A stretch of DNA of 64,000 nt, taken from assembly GCA_946122785.1 (NCBI GenBank), contig CAMGYJ010000008.1:3497742-3561741 (forward strand). The letters run 5' to 3'. The stretch's first letter is position 1. Every line of letters begins with the position of its first letter. The notes under the pieces are model-generated. The model was not told the DNA's origin. It saw nothing but the letters and a program-made list of their open reading frames with translations, and did not search any database. Position numbers and translations under genes: made by a program. Positions 47,465 to 58,117 of the stretch are shown here, piece by piece. Origin of the DNA: Linum tenue (Eukaryota > Streptophyta > Magnoliopsida > Malpighiales > Linaceae).

Positions 47465-48353
47465 TGAAGATGGAGAACCAAATTTTCAGCAGAGGCATCA
47501 AATTGTGTTGTAAATTTCGCAATTCCGTAAAGATAATAAATAACGCACTTGATTTCAAGGATTTTATCTAATGCGAGCTTCTTTTTTTCACACTACAAAT
47601 AGGGTATAATAATTATTCTAAGAGTACTGCTATTGTGTATGTAAATTTGTAATAGATGTTGAAGTAAGCATATTGCAAATAATCTACATCCATCTCTTTC
47701 CATGCTCACCCCCAACAACAACTTCCCCTGCTATAAGATCAGTCTCATATATCGATGAGCAAGTTAGTAGACTGAGACAACCATCGGAAGTTGCATCTAT
47801 ATGCACTTTGTAGGAGGAAGTGAATACATTATCTTGAAATTACACACAACTGAATATTGTACACATATTTACTCATTAACTACAAGAAATATTGAAAGAC
47901 TACGTACAAAGCTAGTTGTATATTGAGCTTCGAGCACCTTCAACCACCAATCACTTGTTTCCTCTCCTTGAATCTATCAAGTTGTTGTTGCGCCTAATAA
48001 GAACCTATGTGATGGTATACATCGCTCACTTGTTTCTTTCTCTTGATACATGAATTAGTTATGACAATAAATTTTTTTTATCAAGTAACCAACTTAATCA
48101 AACTTAGAAAATATGAAGTAGATTCAAGGTTTACACACATATATATAATATTGATTTAAACTTAATATATGCTCTTTTCTATATGTAGTTTGATTCTAAT
48201 CGGTTCCCTAATCGAGTTGTTCTTTACTCATTTATTTATTGACACACTTGCACAAGTCCCTATATGTAGCTTGATTCTAATAAATTTCACGTTCGAGTTT
48301 TTCTTTACTAATGATCTAACACAATTTATACTAGTCCCTTGTGGATCGTTCAA
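47465..48353. other. 3' flank of the GH17 fragment
   Basis: Copy of 44416-45202 plus about 104 bp (47540-47643) containing a TTTTTTTCACACTACAAATA stretch. No gene. Confidence 0.4.
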
Positions 48354-49705
48354 CTATGGATATTCAGGGTCATCATGGGCGCTTTCATGTAGACACACAC
48401 TTGTTGCATAATGAATGAGGATGGGGCCTGAATGTTGCAACCAATATCTATAGCCGCTAATTGGTACAAAACTCCCACGAGAGCAACTGTTAATATTTGC
48501 TAATGCATAGAGATCATCACTGACAAATGAGTATTTCTTGATTGACGACGAGAGACAAACTGCAATAGCATGCAAGCAAGGCACTCTTGTGGCGTGGAAC
48601 TTGCCACACGCGCACATCCCTGTGTAACTTTAGTGTTCAAACTTTACAATATAAACACTCTCGCTAGGAATTCATTTATTTAAAGTCAAATTTGTTACAT
48701 CAACCTTTTAGGGGTCTTTTGGCAAGCATGAATTGTAAGATACATGAATTTCAAGATAGCATGTAGGACTATAAGAATTCATGTGATGTGATGTTAGAAT
48801 ACATAATTTGGTTTACGTGAATTCTGAAATTGGTAAATTTGTATAAAATAACAAAATTATTAGAAAATAACAATATTCCAAAGTATATTCACTTTAACCA
48901 TGTTTCACTTTATGAACAAAAGAGGTAAGTAAGTTAGTGGGTCCCGTAAGTTGGGTGAATTGTATAATGCTCTAGGTAACCACAAAGCATTCGAAAATTC
49001 ATATTTGTGTGTGTTTTGAAATTATGTGGACCATCAATATCATTGTATTCCTCTTTGAAGTTAAAAAAATATTGAAATTGGAGATATCATGTATTCTTCA
49101 AATTAGCTGGTATTCATGGTTTCAAAATGACCCCTTAATTAATTTGCAAGTTTTCGCAATTTGACCCCAACTTTCGTGTCGCTTCCTCATGATAGATTTG
49201 CAATATCCATTGTACTCATTTTAACATATTATCTCAATCTTTACCTATTTTATGTCATTGATGCTCAAAGTACTTCATCGTTCTAAAATATGTGTTGCAA
49301 AAAAGATTTGCAATTGACATGCCACAAACTTCGTTGGGATTTTCCGTCATGCACCAGCTTCGTTATCACGTGCAAGACTCTGTTATAGTTGATTGTGCTC
49401 CACCCATTTAGTGCCTCTCAAATTTTGCATGTATAACATCATGCTTGAAAATTTTCTCCACGGTTGTTGTAAATTCGTGGATTGGTTTATTGTACATGAT
49501 GTTGCAGAAAATCATTTGAGCATGTAAAAGTAATCGAATGAGTTTCGTAAATAGTATATGTTGTCAATCGTAATTACTTTAAGGAAAACTTGTTTCCAGA
49601 GTCTTGGTGTCAATGAGTTTACTTCCTATAAAGAACCAACAATACACTCCTTGTGTTGACATAATGCAACATGCACCATCTCTAAGTCCAACCTCGACCA
49701 ATGTC
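48354..49705 (-). pseudogene. MULE (MuDR-type) transposase remnant, unit 2
   Basis: Second copy of the remnant at 45203-46540. The SWIM-encoding frame (48617-48354) is unchanged. The upstream transposase-core part near 49460-49700 has extra small differences, including an added stretch near 49443. Confidence 0.6.
48711..49134. mobile_element. PIF/Harbinger (Tourist-like) MITE, unit 2 copy
   Basis: Exactly 424 bp, the same ends and TTA flanks as 45560-45983. The insertion therefore predates the segmental duplication. Confidence 0.7.
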
Positions 49706-49909
49706 CTTATTGCACGATGAAGTCTGACATTATGGTTAGAGATTATACAAAGTGTTTACCCATAAAAAAATCAGCTTGTACCACATCGATTGACTACAAG
49801 AAATTTAATGGATTTATAAGGCCAGCTCAACATTAATATTTAAAAGAGCTAGCTAGGCCTTGTTGGGTTGGGTTTTTGGGCCTAAATGGCCAAACCACTT
49901 CTTCTCCAC

Positions 49910-51000
49910 TGCCTTGGTACCAAGATATGAAAAAACATGAATTTGGCTAAGTATGGAGCTAAGGGGGTACCAAGTCGGCAAGGCAGCCTCGGTACCATGA
50001 CCCTAAGGGGGTATCAAGCCGGAAACTAAGTCTGGATATTAAGCCGACAATACGAGCTTGATAGCCAGACATCAGGGTATCAAGCCAACAAGACAAGAAA
50101 TTCGACGAAGGCATGGTGGCTAGCTGAGGTGGCCACCCGACTAGGTACCAAACAACCATGGAAGGATCGACCAGGATGCAGAGCTGAGCCCTTATAGGGC
50201 CATATGGAGACAAAGTCCCAAGACGGGCTTGGTAGCACCTTAACGGGGTACCCAAACGGCAGGGTGCAACTTACCAACTTGATGAGGCTACAAAAACTAA
50301 GTATGGATACCAAGCCACCAGGGCTGGCTTGGTAGCAAGGGGTGTCAAGTTGATTGCATGGGCTTGGTGGCATGCTAGAAGGTATCAAGCCGATGAGACG
50401 AACAACCAACAAGTTAATGAGGAGGACTTGGTGTCATGAGGTGGTAGCGGTCTCAGGAGCGGGGATTCATCAAGTAGTCGAGGGTGAGATCAAGGCCTCA
50501 TCGTGGTTCATTGAGGCTAAGGCAAGAACCTCAACCCCATCCAGTCATGACAAGGCGACAAGGGTCAACAACAACCCGACCCCCCGACCCGGCATTGCGG
50601 TCATCAAGTACCCACCAGCCCCAAGACAGGACAATGGCCCCCAAGGCGATGGTTACCAACTAGTCACCAAGGCGGCGACAATGACCCCGAGGCGGTTTGG
50701 AACAAGAGGCCAGCTAGCAGTTACCAAGGCGGTTACACCTAGTGGCTATAAATAGAAGAAACGAAGAAGAAGCAAGGGTTCCACAACCAAACATTTGACA
50801 ACACATGTCAAACTCTATCTTTTTCTCTGCAATGTAGCCATAGTCGTAGCCTTTAGTTTCTGGAGCTCTCACTGAACCTCCATAGGAGTAGGAGTAAAGT
50901 AACGTAGCTTGTTACCAAAAAACCATAAAAAATATCAAACACCCTCGTTCGAACATTGTTCGTAGAGGTGTGAACTATGTTTAGAATCGTTTTTCAAAAA
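49910..51000 (+). mobile_element. LTR-type or composite repetitive DNA rich in a GGTAYCAAGCC motif
   Basis: The first 500 bp repeat a loose motif GGTAYCAAGCCRRCAA at least eight times, in both orientations (CTTGGTAGCA), and are much more GC-rich than the flanks. From 50745 there is a TATA-like GGCTATAAATAG, followed by TTTTTCTCTGCAATGTAGCC and an A-rich end near 50930, the layout of an LTR promoter and R region. A 133-codon frame (50354-50755) is low complexity. No gag or pol coding and no target duplication was found, so a solo LTR is a suggestion only. Confidence 0.45.
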
Positions 51001-52456
51001 GTCGAAGGTGCATTCATTGTGTTCAAACACTAGAATTTTCCTCGCCGGAAAAACACAAAATAATGTTGTCAGTTACATACTTAGCTTGTGCAAACACTTT
51101 ACAAAATCATCATGACCAACTCCTATAACTTAATTGATAAGATAAAACAAAATCGCCCACTCAACGAGGTAGAGACTAAGCTAGTTATAATTAGTGTCGT
51201 TTTTGTTTTCTTTACAAAATTAATCGTCATAAATTACTGTAAGAAAAAATAATCATCATAACTAATGCATAAAATAGAAAATTTGCGTAAAGCTGCTTTC
51301 AAATACACGCGCCGGGCGTGTAAACGAAAACCAAAAGAACTAACGGCGAGGGGTAATAAGGGAAATAATTAAAGTATACATCAAACGGAAAGAGGAGAAC
51401 CCCAAACGAAGACGACGAAGGATTGAATAACGCGCCGAGTCGAAACGAGGCAAAGCAGAAGCTGCGGAAGCGAGTGAAGGAGAAAAGCGAGTGGCAACAT
51501 TTCATTAGATCTGGAAAAACCCTAATTTTTTCCCTGTCCCTTCTCTCTAACGCGCTCTGTGTCCCTCACTCGCCTCTTTGCGGTTCACTGCTTTTATTTC
51601 GCGCGGATTCCTCCCTCCGAAGAATCGCTTTGAGGTTCCTTTTCTCTAATCCAATCTCCTTTTCTCTCTCTCTCTCTCTTCTCAAGCTTCTGGTTTCCTT
51701 TTCTGGTTTTTCTGTTTGGTTGCTGGGAATATGGTGAACGAGAAGTGGTCACCTTGCTTTGATCGGAGTAGTAGTGTATACTTGTTGCATCATGATACTG
51801 ACATAACTGTACACGCGGGTCTCGATTGGGTGACCGAATTCCCCCTTCGCCTTCGACTCCTTTTGAGAATGGAGGAAAAAACTGAAAATTGAAAAGCTTG
51901 GCTGAGCTGGGTGTATGAGAATACTTGTAAAGATGCAATTCTGGAGGTGTCAGCTTCAGCTTTTGCTGAAAGAGGCAGGCATAGGTAGAAACTAGGAAGT
52001 AATGATCTTTTCACGTTGGTGGAATAGGGTTTGAGAACATTCGACTAGTCATATTTGTTACTGATAGCTGCCTGGATCATATTTGTTACTGATAACTGCT
52101 TATGGTGATTGTTCATGTAATTTGTTGCTATGATGCTTACTTTACTGTCGTTTCTCTCGGTTTGGGTTTGGTTTTCGACCTTGTGATGTTGTGCTGGATT
52201 CACTTGATTATGAATCCTGTTCGTATTCACTTCATACTTATATTCAGGTGTCTGGCTAGTAGCAACATGATAAGTGAAAACATTTCTGTCGACTAAGCTT
52301 GAACCTGTGGCAGCTGATTTCAGTTACCATGATGCAAGGATCTTTAGTGGTATAATACCAAGGGATTGGCTACTTCGACTCTGATGCTATCTCTATTTAT
52401 CATTTTTCAGGTGATATAACCGAGGCATTTGCTAGAGTTCCTTGTTAATTCATCCC
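51001..52456 (+). promoter_or_regulatory. Promoter, 5' UTR and leader introns of FHY3
   Basis: A telo-box-like AAACCCTAATTTTT lies at about 51518, a pyrimidine-rich leader with CT repeats at about 51658-51682, and a last leader segment before the ATG at 52457. Leader introns are likely (a TTCAG acceptor at 52411) but their borders are not certain. The rest of the interval shows no gene. Confidence 0.45.
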
Positions 52457-55400
52457 ATGGATATTGATCTGAGGTTGCCTTCGGGTGGGCATGATAAGGA
52501 AGATGATGAAACAAATGGAATTGATCATATGTTAAACGAAGACAAGCTGCATAGTTCAGAGGCAGAGACTCTAACCATGGTTAATGTTTCAGAAGATGTA
52601 CATGCTACAGAAGGTGGAAATGTAAACTCCGCAATGAGAGCCACTGAAAACAAAGAAGGAACAAATCTTGAACCTCTTTCTGGCATGGAATTTGAATCGC
52701 ACAGTTCAGCATATGCATTTTATCAGGAATATGCTCGGTCCATGGGGTTCAATACTGCCATACAGAACAGTCGTCGCTCAAAGACATCTAGGGAATTTAT
52801 TGATGCAAAATTTGCCTGTTCCAGGTATGGAACGAAGAGAGAGTATGAGAAGTCTTGTAACAAACCACGCTCTAGGCAGGAAAAGCAGGAACCTGAAAAT
52901 GGAACCAGCAGAAGATCATGCTCAAAGACCGACTGCAAAGCAAGCATGCATGTCAAGAGAAGGCCTGATGGAAAGTGGGTCATCCATAGTTTCGTGAAGG
53001 AGCACAACCATGATCTCTTACCTGCCCAGGCTGTGAGTGAACAGACAAGAAATATGTATGCTGCAATGGCTAGGCAATTTGCTGAATACAAGAATGTTGT
53101 TTGCCTCAAGAATGACACCAAGAGCCCATTTGATAAACCTCGATCTTCGGTACTAGAAGCTGGAGATGCTAAGTTTTTGCTTGATTTCTTAACACAAATG
53201 CAGAGTTTAAATTCCAACTTCTTTTATGCGGTGGACATAGGTGAAGATCTACGTCTGAAGAACTTGCTTTGGGTCAATGCTAAAGGTAGGCATGACTACG
53301 TCAATTTCTGTGATGTTGTCTCCTTGGATACCACCTACATGAGAAACAAATATAAGATGCCTCTTGTTCTCTTTGTTGGAGTGAACCAGCACTATCAATT
53401 CTTGCTGCTTGGATGTGCTCTGATATCAGATGAGAGCACAGCAACATATTCCTGGCTTATCCAAAACTGGCTTAGAGCAATGGGTGGGCGGGTGCCTACT
53501 GTTATCATCACTGACCAGGACAAAACATTGAACTCGGTTATTCCGCATGCCCTTCCTGGTGCTCGTCATTGCTTTTCTTTGTGGAGCATTTTTGGGAAGG
53601 TTTCTGAGAACTTGGGTGATGTGATTAAACAGCATGACAACTTCATTAAAAAAATCGAAAAATGTGTCTTCAGGTCATGGACAGAGGCAGACTTCATCAA
53701 GAGGTGGTGGAAACTCCTTGATAGATTTGAGCTCCAAGGGAACGAGTGGATGCAACCATTATATGAAGATCGTGAGAAATGGGTGCCATTGTACTTGAAG
53801 GGTGCTAATTTGGGCGGAATGTCCACAGTTCAAAGATCCGACAGCGTGAACTCGTACTTTGACAAGTTTGTGCACAAGAAGAGCACTGTACAAGAGTTTG
53901 TGAAACAGTATGAAGTTGTTTTACTGGAAAGGTATGAGGAAGAAGCCAAAGCAGAATCTGATACATGGAACAAGCACCCCGCTCTGAAATCCCCTTCCCC
54001 ATTGGAGAAGAGTGTTTCAGGGTTGTACACTCTTGCCGTCTTCAAGAAGTTTCAAGTTGAAGTGTTGGGCGTAGTTGCTTGCCATCCTAAACTGGAGAGT
54101 GAAGATGAAACTAGTGTCGTTTTTCGAGTTCAAGACTTGGAGAAGCAGCAAGATTTTTCTGTCATGTGGAACCAATTGAGAGCTGAAGTTTCTTGTATTT
54201 GTCGACTACAAGAATATAAGGGTTATCTGTGTAGGCATGCATTGGTTGTTTTGCAGATGTGTCAGCAATCTGCTGTCCCATCTCGTTATATATTAAAACG
54301 ATGGACCAAAGAGGCAAAGAGCAGGCATCTTAGTATGGGTGAAGAAGAATCTGAGCAACTACAGTCTAGGATGCAAAGGTACAATGACTTGTGTCAAAGA
54401 GCATTGAAATTGAGCGAGGAAGGGTCATTTTCACAAGAGAGTCATAACATCGCCCTTCGTGCTGTTGAAGAAGCTTTTGGAACTTGCTTAAGTGTCAACA
54501 ATTCTAGCAAGAGTGTCCCGGATGCTGTTACATCAACTGCACATGGTCTTCTCTGCACCGAAGATGATAACCAAAGTAGGAGCATGAACAAGACTAATAA
54601 GAAAAAGAACCCTACTAAAAAAAGAAAGGTGGTTACTAATGGTCATTGACATTTGTTTCTCTATACAAGTTGTCTTTGTCTGATGTTTAACATGATGTGG
54701 TCTGCAGGCTGGGTTGGAGCCGGAGATTGCAACAGTTGGGATAGAAGACAGCATGATGGTGCAATTCGTGTTCTGAACAACCTCCCCCTGAAACATTCAC
54801 AATTTAATAGTTTTCTTTGTTTTGCTACACATGCACAACTGATATTCTTTATTGCAGGAAAAGTTGAACTCTAGAGCTGTATCACTGGATGGCTTTTATG
54901 GGTCACAACAGCCTGTGCCAGGGATGGTATGAATCATGATATGGCTCTAAATTTGGTTTTGATCTTTAACATCAATGTCCATGCTAATCCTTACACAGAG
55001 AATTATTTTTTATATAGGTTCATAACTTTATGGAACGTTATTATCAGCCGAGCATACAAGGGCAGGTATGTCAGGAAAGCCTTTTATTTTGGTAGTTGAA
55101 ACGACTTCTTAGTTTCCAAATTAAAGGTTTTGGGATAGTGGGCTAAGGAAATGATCTTAGTATCCTGATCTTAGTTTAGGATTAAACCCTCAGTTGAGGA
55201 GAGGGATAATGTGTGATCTGGCGGACTTTTGCAGGGACAAATGAACTCACTACCAGCGCAAACCCATGATGGTTATTTCAGCTCCCAGCAAGGCCTTCCC
55301 CATCCTCTGGTAAAATTACCACCAATCTCGGCTCTATGCAATAATGTCCGCTCTCTTAGTGCATCGTTAAAGGCTTAAAGCTGGTGGATTTTTCTTGTCG

Positions 55401-55633
55401 ATTGCAGGGGGTAGATTTCCTCAACAGAACAATTGGTTATTCTTTCGGAATCCGGGTATAGTTCTGCTATCTCAGCAAAACATTTCTCTGTTAGTGATTC
55501 ACGCCGTGTGTCGCTTTGAACTGTCGTTCTTTACTAATTTGAGGGTTATTCTTCTTTCCGGGGTTGATTACAGCAGGATGATTCTAATGTGAGAACATCC
55601 CAACTACATGATGATGCATCCAGACATGTGTAG
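52457..55633 (+). CDS. FHY3: FHY3-type transcription factor (FAR1/FHY3 family, domesticated MULE transposase)
   Basis: FHY3 activates FHY1/FHL and other genes in phytochrome A signalling and the clock, in the nucleus. Exons: 52457-54628, 54708-54758, 54858-54926, 55018-55065, 55235-55309, 55408-55455, 55577-55633. They give 839 residues, the length I recall for Arabidopsis FHY3, and the start [10 protein letters not shown] matches it. The FAR1 DNA-binding zinc finger lies at about 75-170 ([38 protein letters not shown]). The transposase-derived core begins near [18 protein letters not shown] (D291) and includes ITDQDK (D353). A SWIM finger follows ([16 protein letters not shown]). [10 protein letters not shown] at the end of exon 1 is a likely nuclear signal. 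The short C-terminal exons end in HDDASRHV, as in the Arabidopsis protein. An upstream in-frame TTG exists, but ATG 52457 fits. Confidence 0.95.
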
Positions 55634-56807
55634 AAAATGGACAACAGAGAAGCTGAATATGAGTGGTGCAAGAACATAAGTCTGTATATTCTAGATCAGA
55701 GGGTGTCCAATGATAAGGTGTTTCTGTTCATGCCGTCTGCCAGAATAAGATGATTTAGAGTTATAACTTGCATCTTATCTCTAATCGTAGTTGTAAAGCT
55801 TGTTTGTAATGTTGTATCCTGATTGTTACGTTAATGGAAATCATTGAATGTGTTAGAGTAGATGCTGTATTTGCATTTACCTCAATTTTTTCTAGTTAGG
55901 GTCAAAAGAACATGAGCGAGTTTTCTCTGCGAATTGTGTTGTACAATCTAAGTCTTTCTTTAATAAGGCATGAATTCTCGTCGCCGGAACTCTTTTCATT
56001 AGAAGAAAAATTGTTCTTGAAGATTCTCAATTTGCAAAATAGTCTTTGCTCCATTATTCTCTCCATTGAGATCGGCCAGTGATCGACTGATAAAACAATG
56101 ATTCTTGCCAGCAGTTTTTACCCGTTTTTGCCATTTTTCTAACCATTCAACAATGTTGTGACTATTGGGTGGGAAAAAAAGTTTAGTATGCATTGCATGC
56201 CCTTCACATACTCAACGAAACTTGTAGGGTAAAACTTTTAGAGTTTCATTCAAAATGTGAGTTCCTGTATATATTATATTTCTGCTATACAATATAGGAA
56301 CATATTTTTTAAAACACCCCATTTACGATAAATTTTGTTAAATTACCGTATTTAGATGTTTTTTCTCATTCTCCACGAGTGCGATTCAAACCACCTCTAC
56401 CACAAACTCATAGCGATGGCAATAGATCCCGGTGGATGAGCAGATAACGCATATACCTTACCCTACTCAAAATAGTTTGGGTTTAACCTATTCCAATACA
56501 CATACAAGAATCAGGCAGATTATCAAAATCATATGCATATTCCATTGAGTTGCGGGTATCCAAGATTATCCATGGATAATAATTTCTTTTTATAACTTCA
56601 ACCAAATTGTTAAATGCTAACACTACATAAGTGAAAAAAGTAAACGAAAAAATTAGTTAAAAATAATACAATTTCACTAAAATATGATATATGCACAATA
56701 AATATAAAATATGTTGAGAAAATAATGATATTTTTAAACAAAATACATATATAAGCATATAATCGGTGAGTTTGGGTTGGATAGTGAAAAAATCATACTC
56801 ACTCATC
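55634..56807. other. 3' flank of FHY3 and AT-rich spacer
   Basis: FHY3 3' UTR, then AT-rich DNA without a recognisable gene. The stretch near 56400-56800 (GGTGGATGAGCAGATAACGC, TATCCATGGATAATAAT) may be an old repeat, but no ends were found. Confidence 0.4.
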
Positions 56808-57363
56808 CAATGGCGGATCCAGAAATTTTTTATAGGGGTGTCATCTTCCAAAAATTAAATTTAATTCATAAATAAAAAAATATCCAATTAGTGCAAATAT
56901 ACCATATTAGACAATAATTTACGAATTGATCGCATATTTGATTTCTAACCTTGTTCCTGATGGAACCCAAACTTGAAAGACTTTTTCAAATCTTGCAGTA
57001 TACCCATAAAATCAATTCAAATTAAGAATAGCTCGAATAAGTTAATTGTTATGTTTTGAAAATAATTGCGAATAAAGAATAGTGTTTTTACTATGTTAAA
57101 ATAGAACAACAAATGAGTTGCAACCTAGAGAATATGTTTAATAATAGTAGTGTCCTAGATTTGAATAACACAGAGTACTACTTATATATTTTTAATCATA
57201 CGCAAACTACTACCGAGGACAGGATAATCATTTTTTCAAAATTTAAGGGTGTCCCGGATTACCAATTATAATTTTTTTATTCATACGAAACTACTATCGG
57301 GGGTTGGATAATCGTTTTCTCAAATTTTAGGGGTGTCCCTAAAGGCCCATGTATCCGCCACTG
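56808..57363. mobile_element. hAT-type MITE, copy 2
   Basis: A 556-bp relative of 36600-37236 with ends CAATGGCGGATCC and GTATCCGCCACTG and the same AGGGGTGTC subterminal motifs. Perfect 8-bp flanks, CACTCATC, lie at 56800-56807 and 57364-57371. No coding capacity. Confidence 0.85.
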
Positions 57364-57371
57364 CACTCATC

Positions 57372-58117
57372 ATTCGTAATCTTCACTTACGAATTTTATC
57401 CATACCGATTAAAAATTCTTCGAGTTCACATTTTATCCTACTCAATTACTCGATGCATAATCAGTAGAATCTAGATTAGATAATGAAAAAATCATAATAT
57501 TCACATTCGAATTCACTTATTACCCTATATTAATCGAATTCAGAACAATTAGTCATTCATAACCAACCCATACCATCATCGCCGCCTACTTCTAAAAGTC
57601 TAAAATGGTTTAATTCCAGATTATAATAGTGATTAGTGAACAATAATAAAATCATGGCTGCGCCAACACGAAATATAAAAATGGGATAGAAAGTAACAAA
57701 AAAGAAAGAAGATTTTCTTCGTCCTTACTTCGTTCAGCTAATTATTAAAAATAAAAACAATAAAGTTGCCGCTAGGGCTCATCACTCAGCACTCGCCGGA
57801 ACCAGACCACCCGGCTGCCGGCTGGCACTACAGCCACCACTGTCGCTTTCTCTTCTGGTCTTCAAATTTCAATTATCCATCTCTCTCTTTCTCTGTCCAT
57901 GCTTTATACGTAGATGTTACCGAAACATCTCTGTGTCTGTGTGGAATTGCCCAAGAGTCTAAAGTTCTACGTTTTCTTAACCCCGAATTCTTTGGCGATT
58001 GATTGCTGAATTTCATTCCGTCACATGCAGTTAGAGTTGATTAGCGTCGATCTCCGTTGAAATTTGAACTCGCAATCTCTTTTCTCCAGACGGAATTCCG
58101 AGTTTTCTCTGAGAGAA
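57372..58117 (+). promoter_or_regulatory. Promoter and 5' UTR of BIM2-like gene
   Basis: AT-rich to about 57740, then a more mixed leader with pyrimidine tracts (ATCTCTCTCTTTCTCTG near 57879). Short ORFs upstream of the ATG (for example 57766-58002) may act as uORFs, but no domain is seen. Confidence 0.4.

Larger units (their letters stand above)
46758..49907. repeat. GH17/MULE segmental duplication, unit 2
   Basis: Direct repeat of 43718-46739. It is about 130 bp longer, mainly because of some 104 bp at about 47540-47643 that are absent from unit 1. Confidence 0.9.

Noticed and set aside
50354..50755. 133-codon ORF
   Set aside because: Lies in the GGTAYCAAGCC-rich repetitive block; low complexity and no gag/pol similarity.
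51594..51938. 114-codon minus-strand ORF in the FHY3 leader
   Set aside because: Driven by the CT-repeat leader read in antisense; Arg/Glu-rich low complexity.
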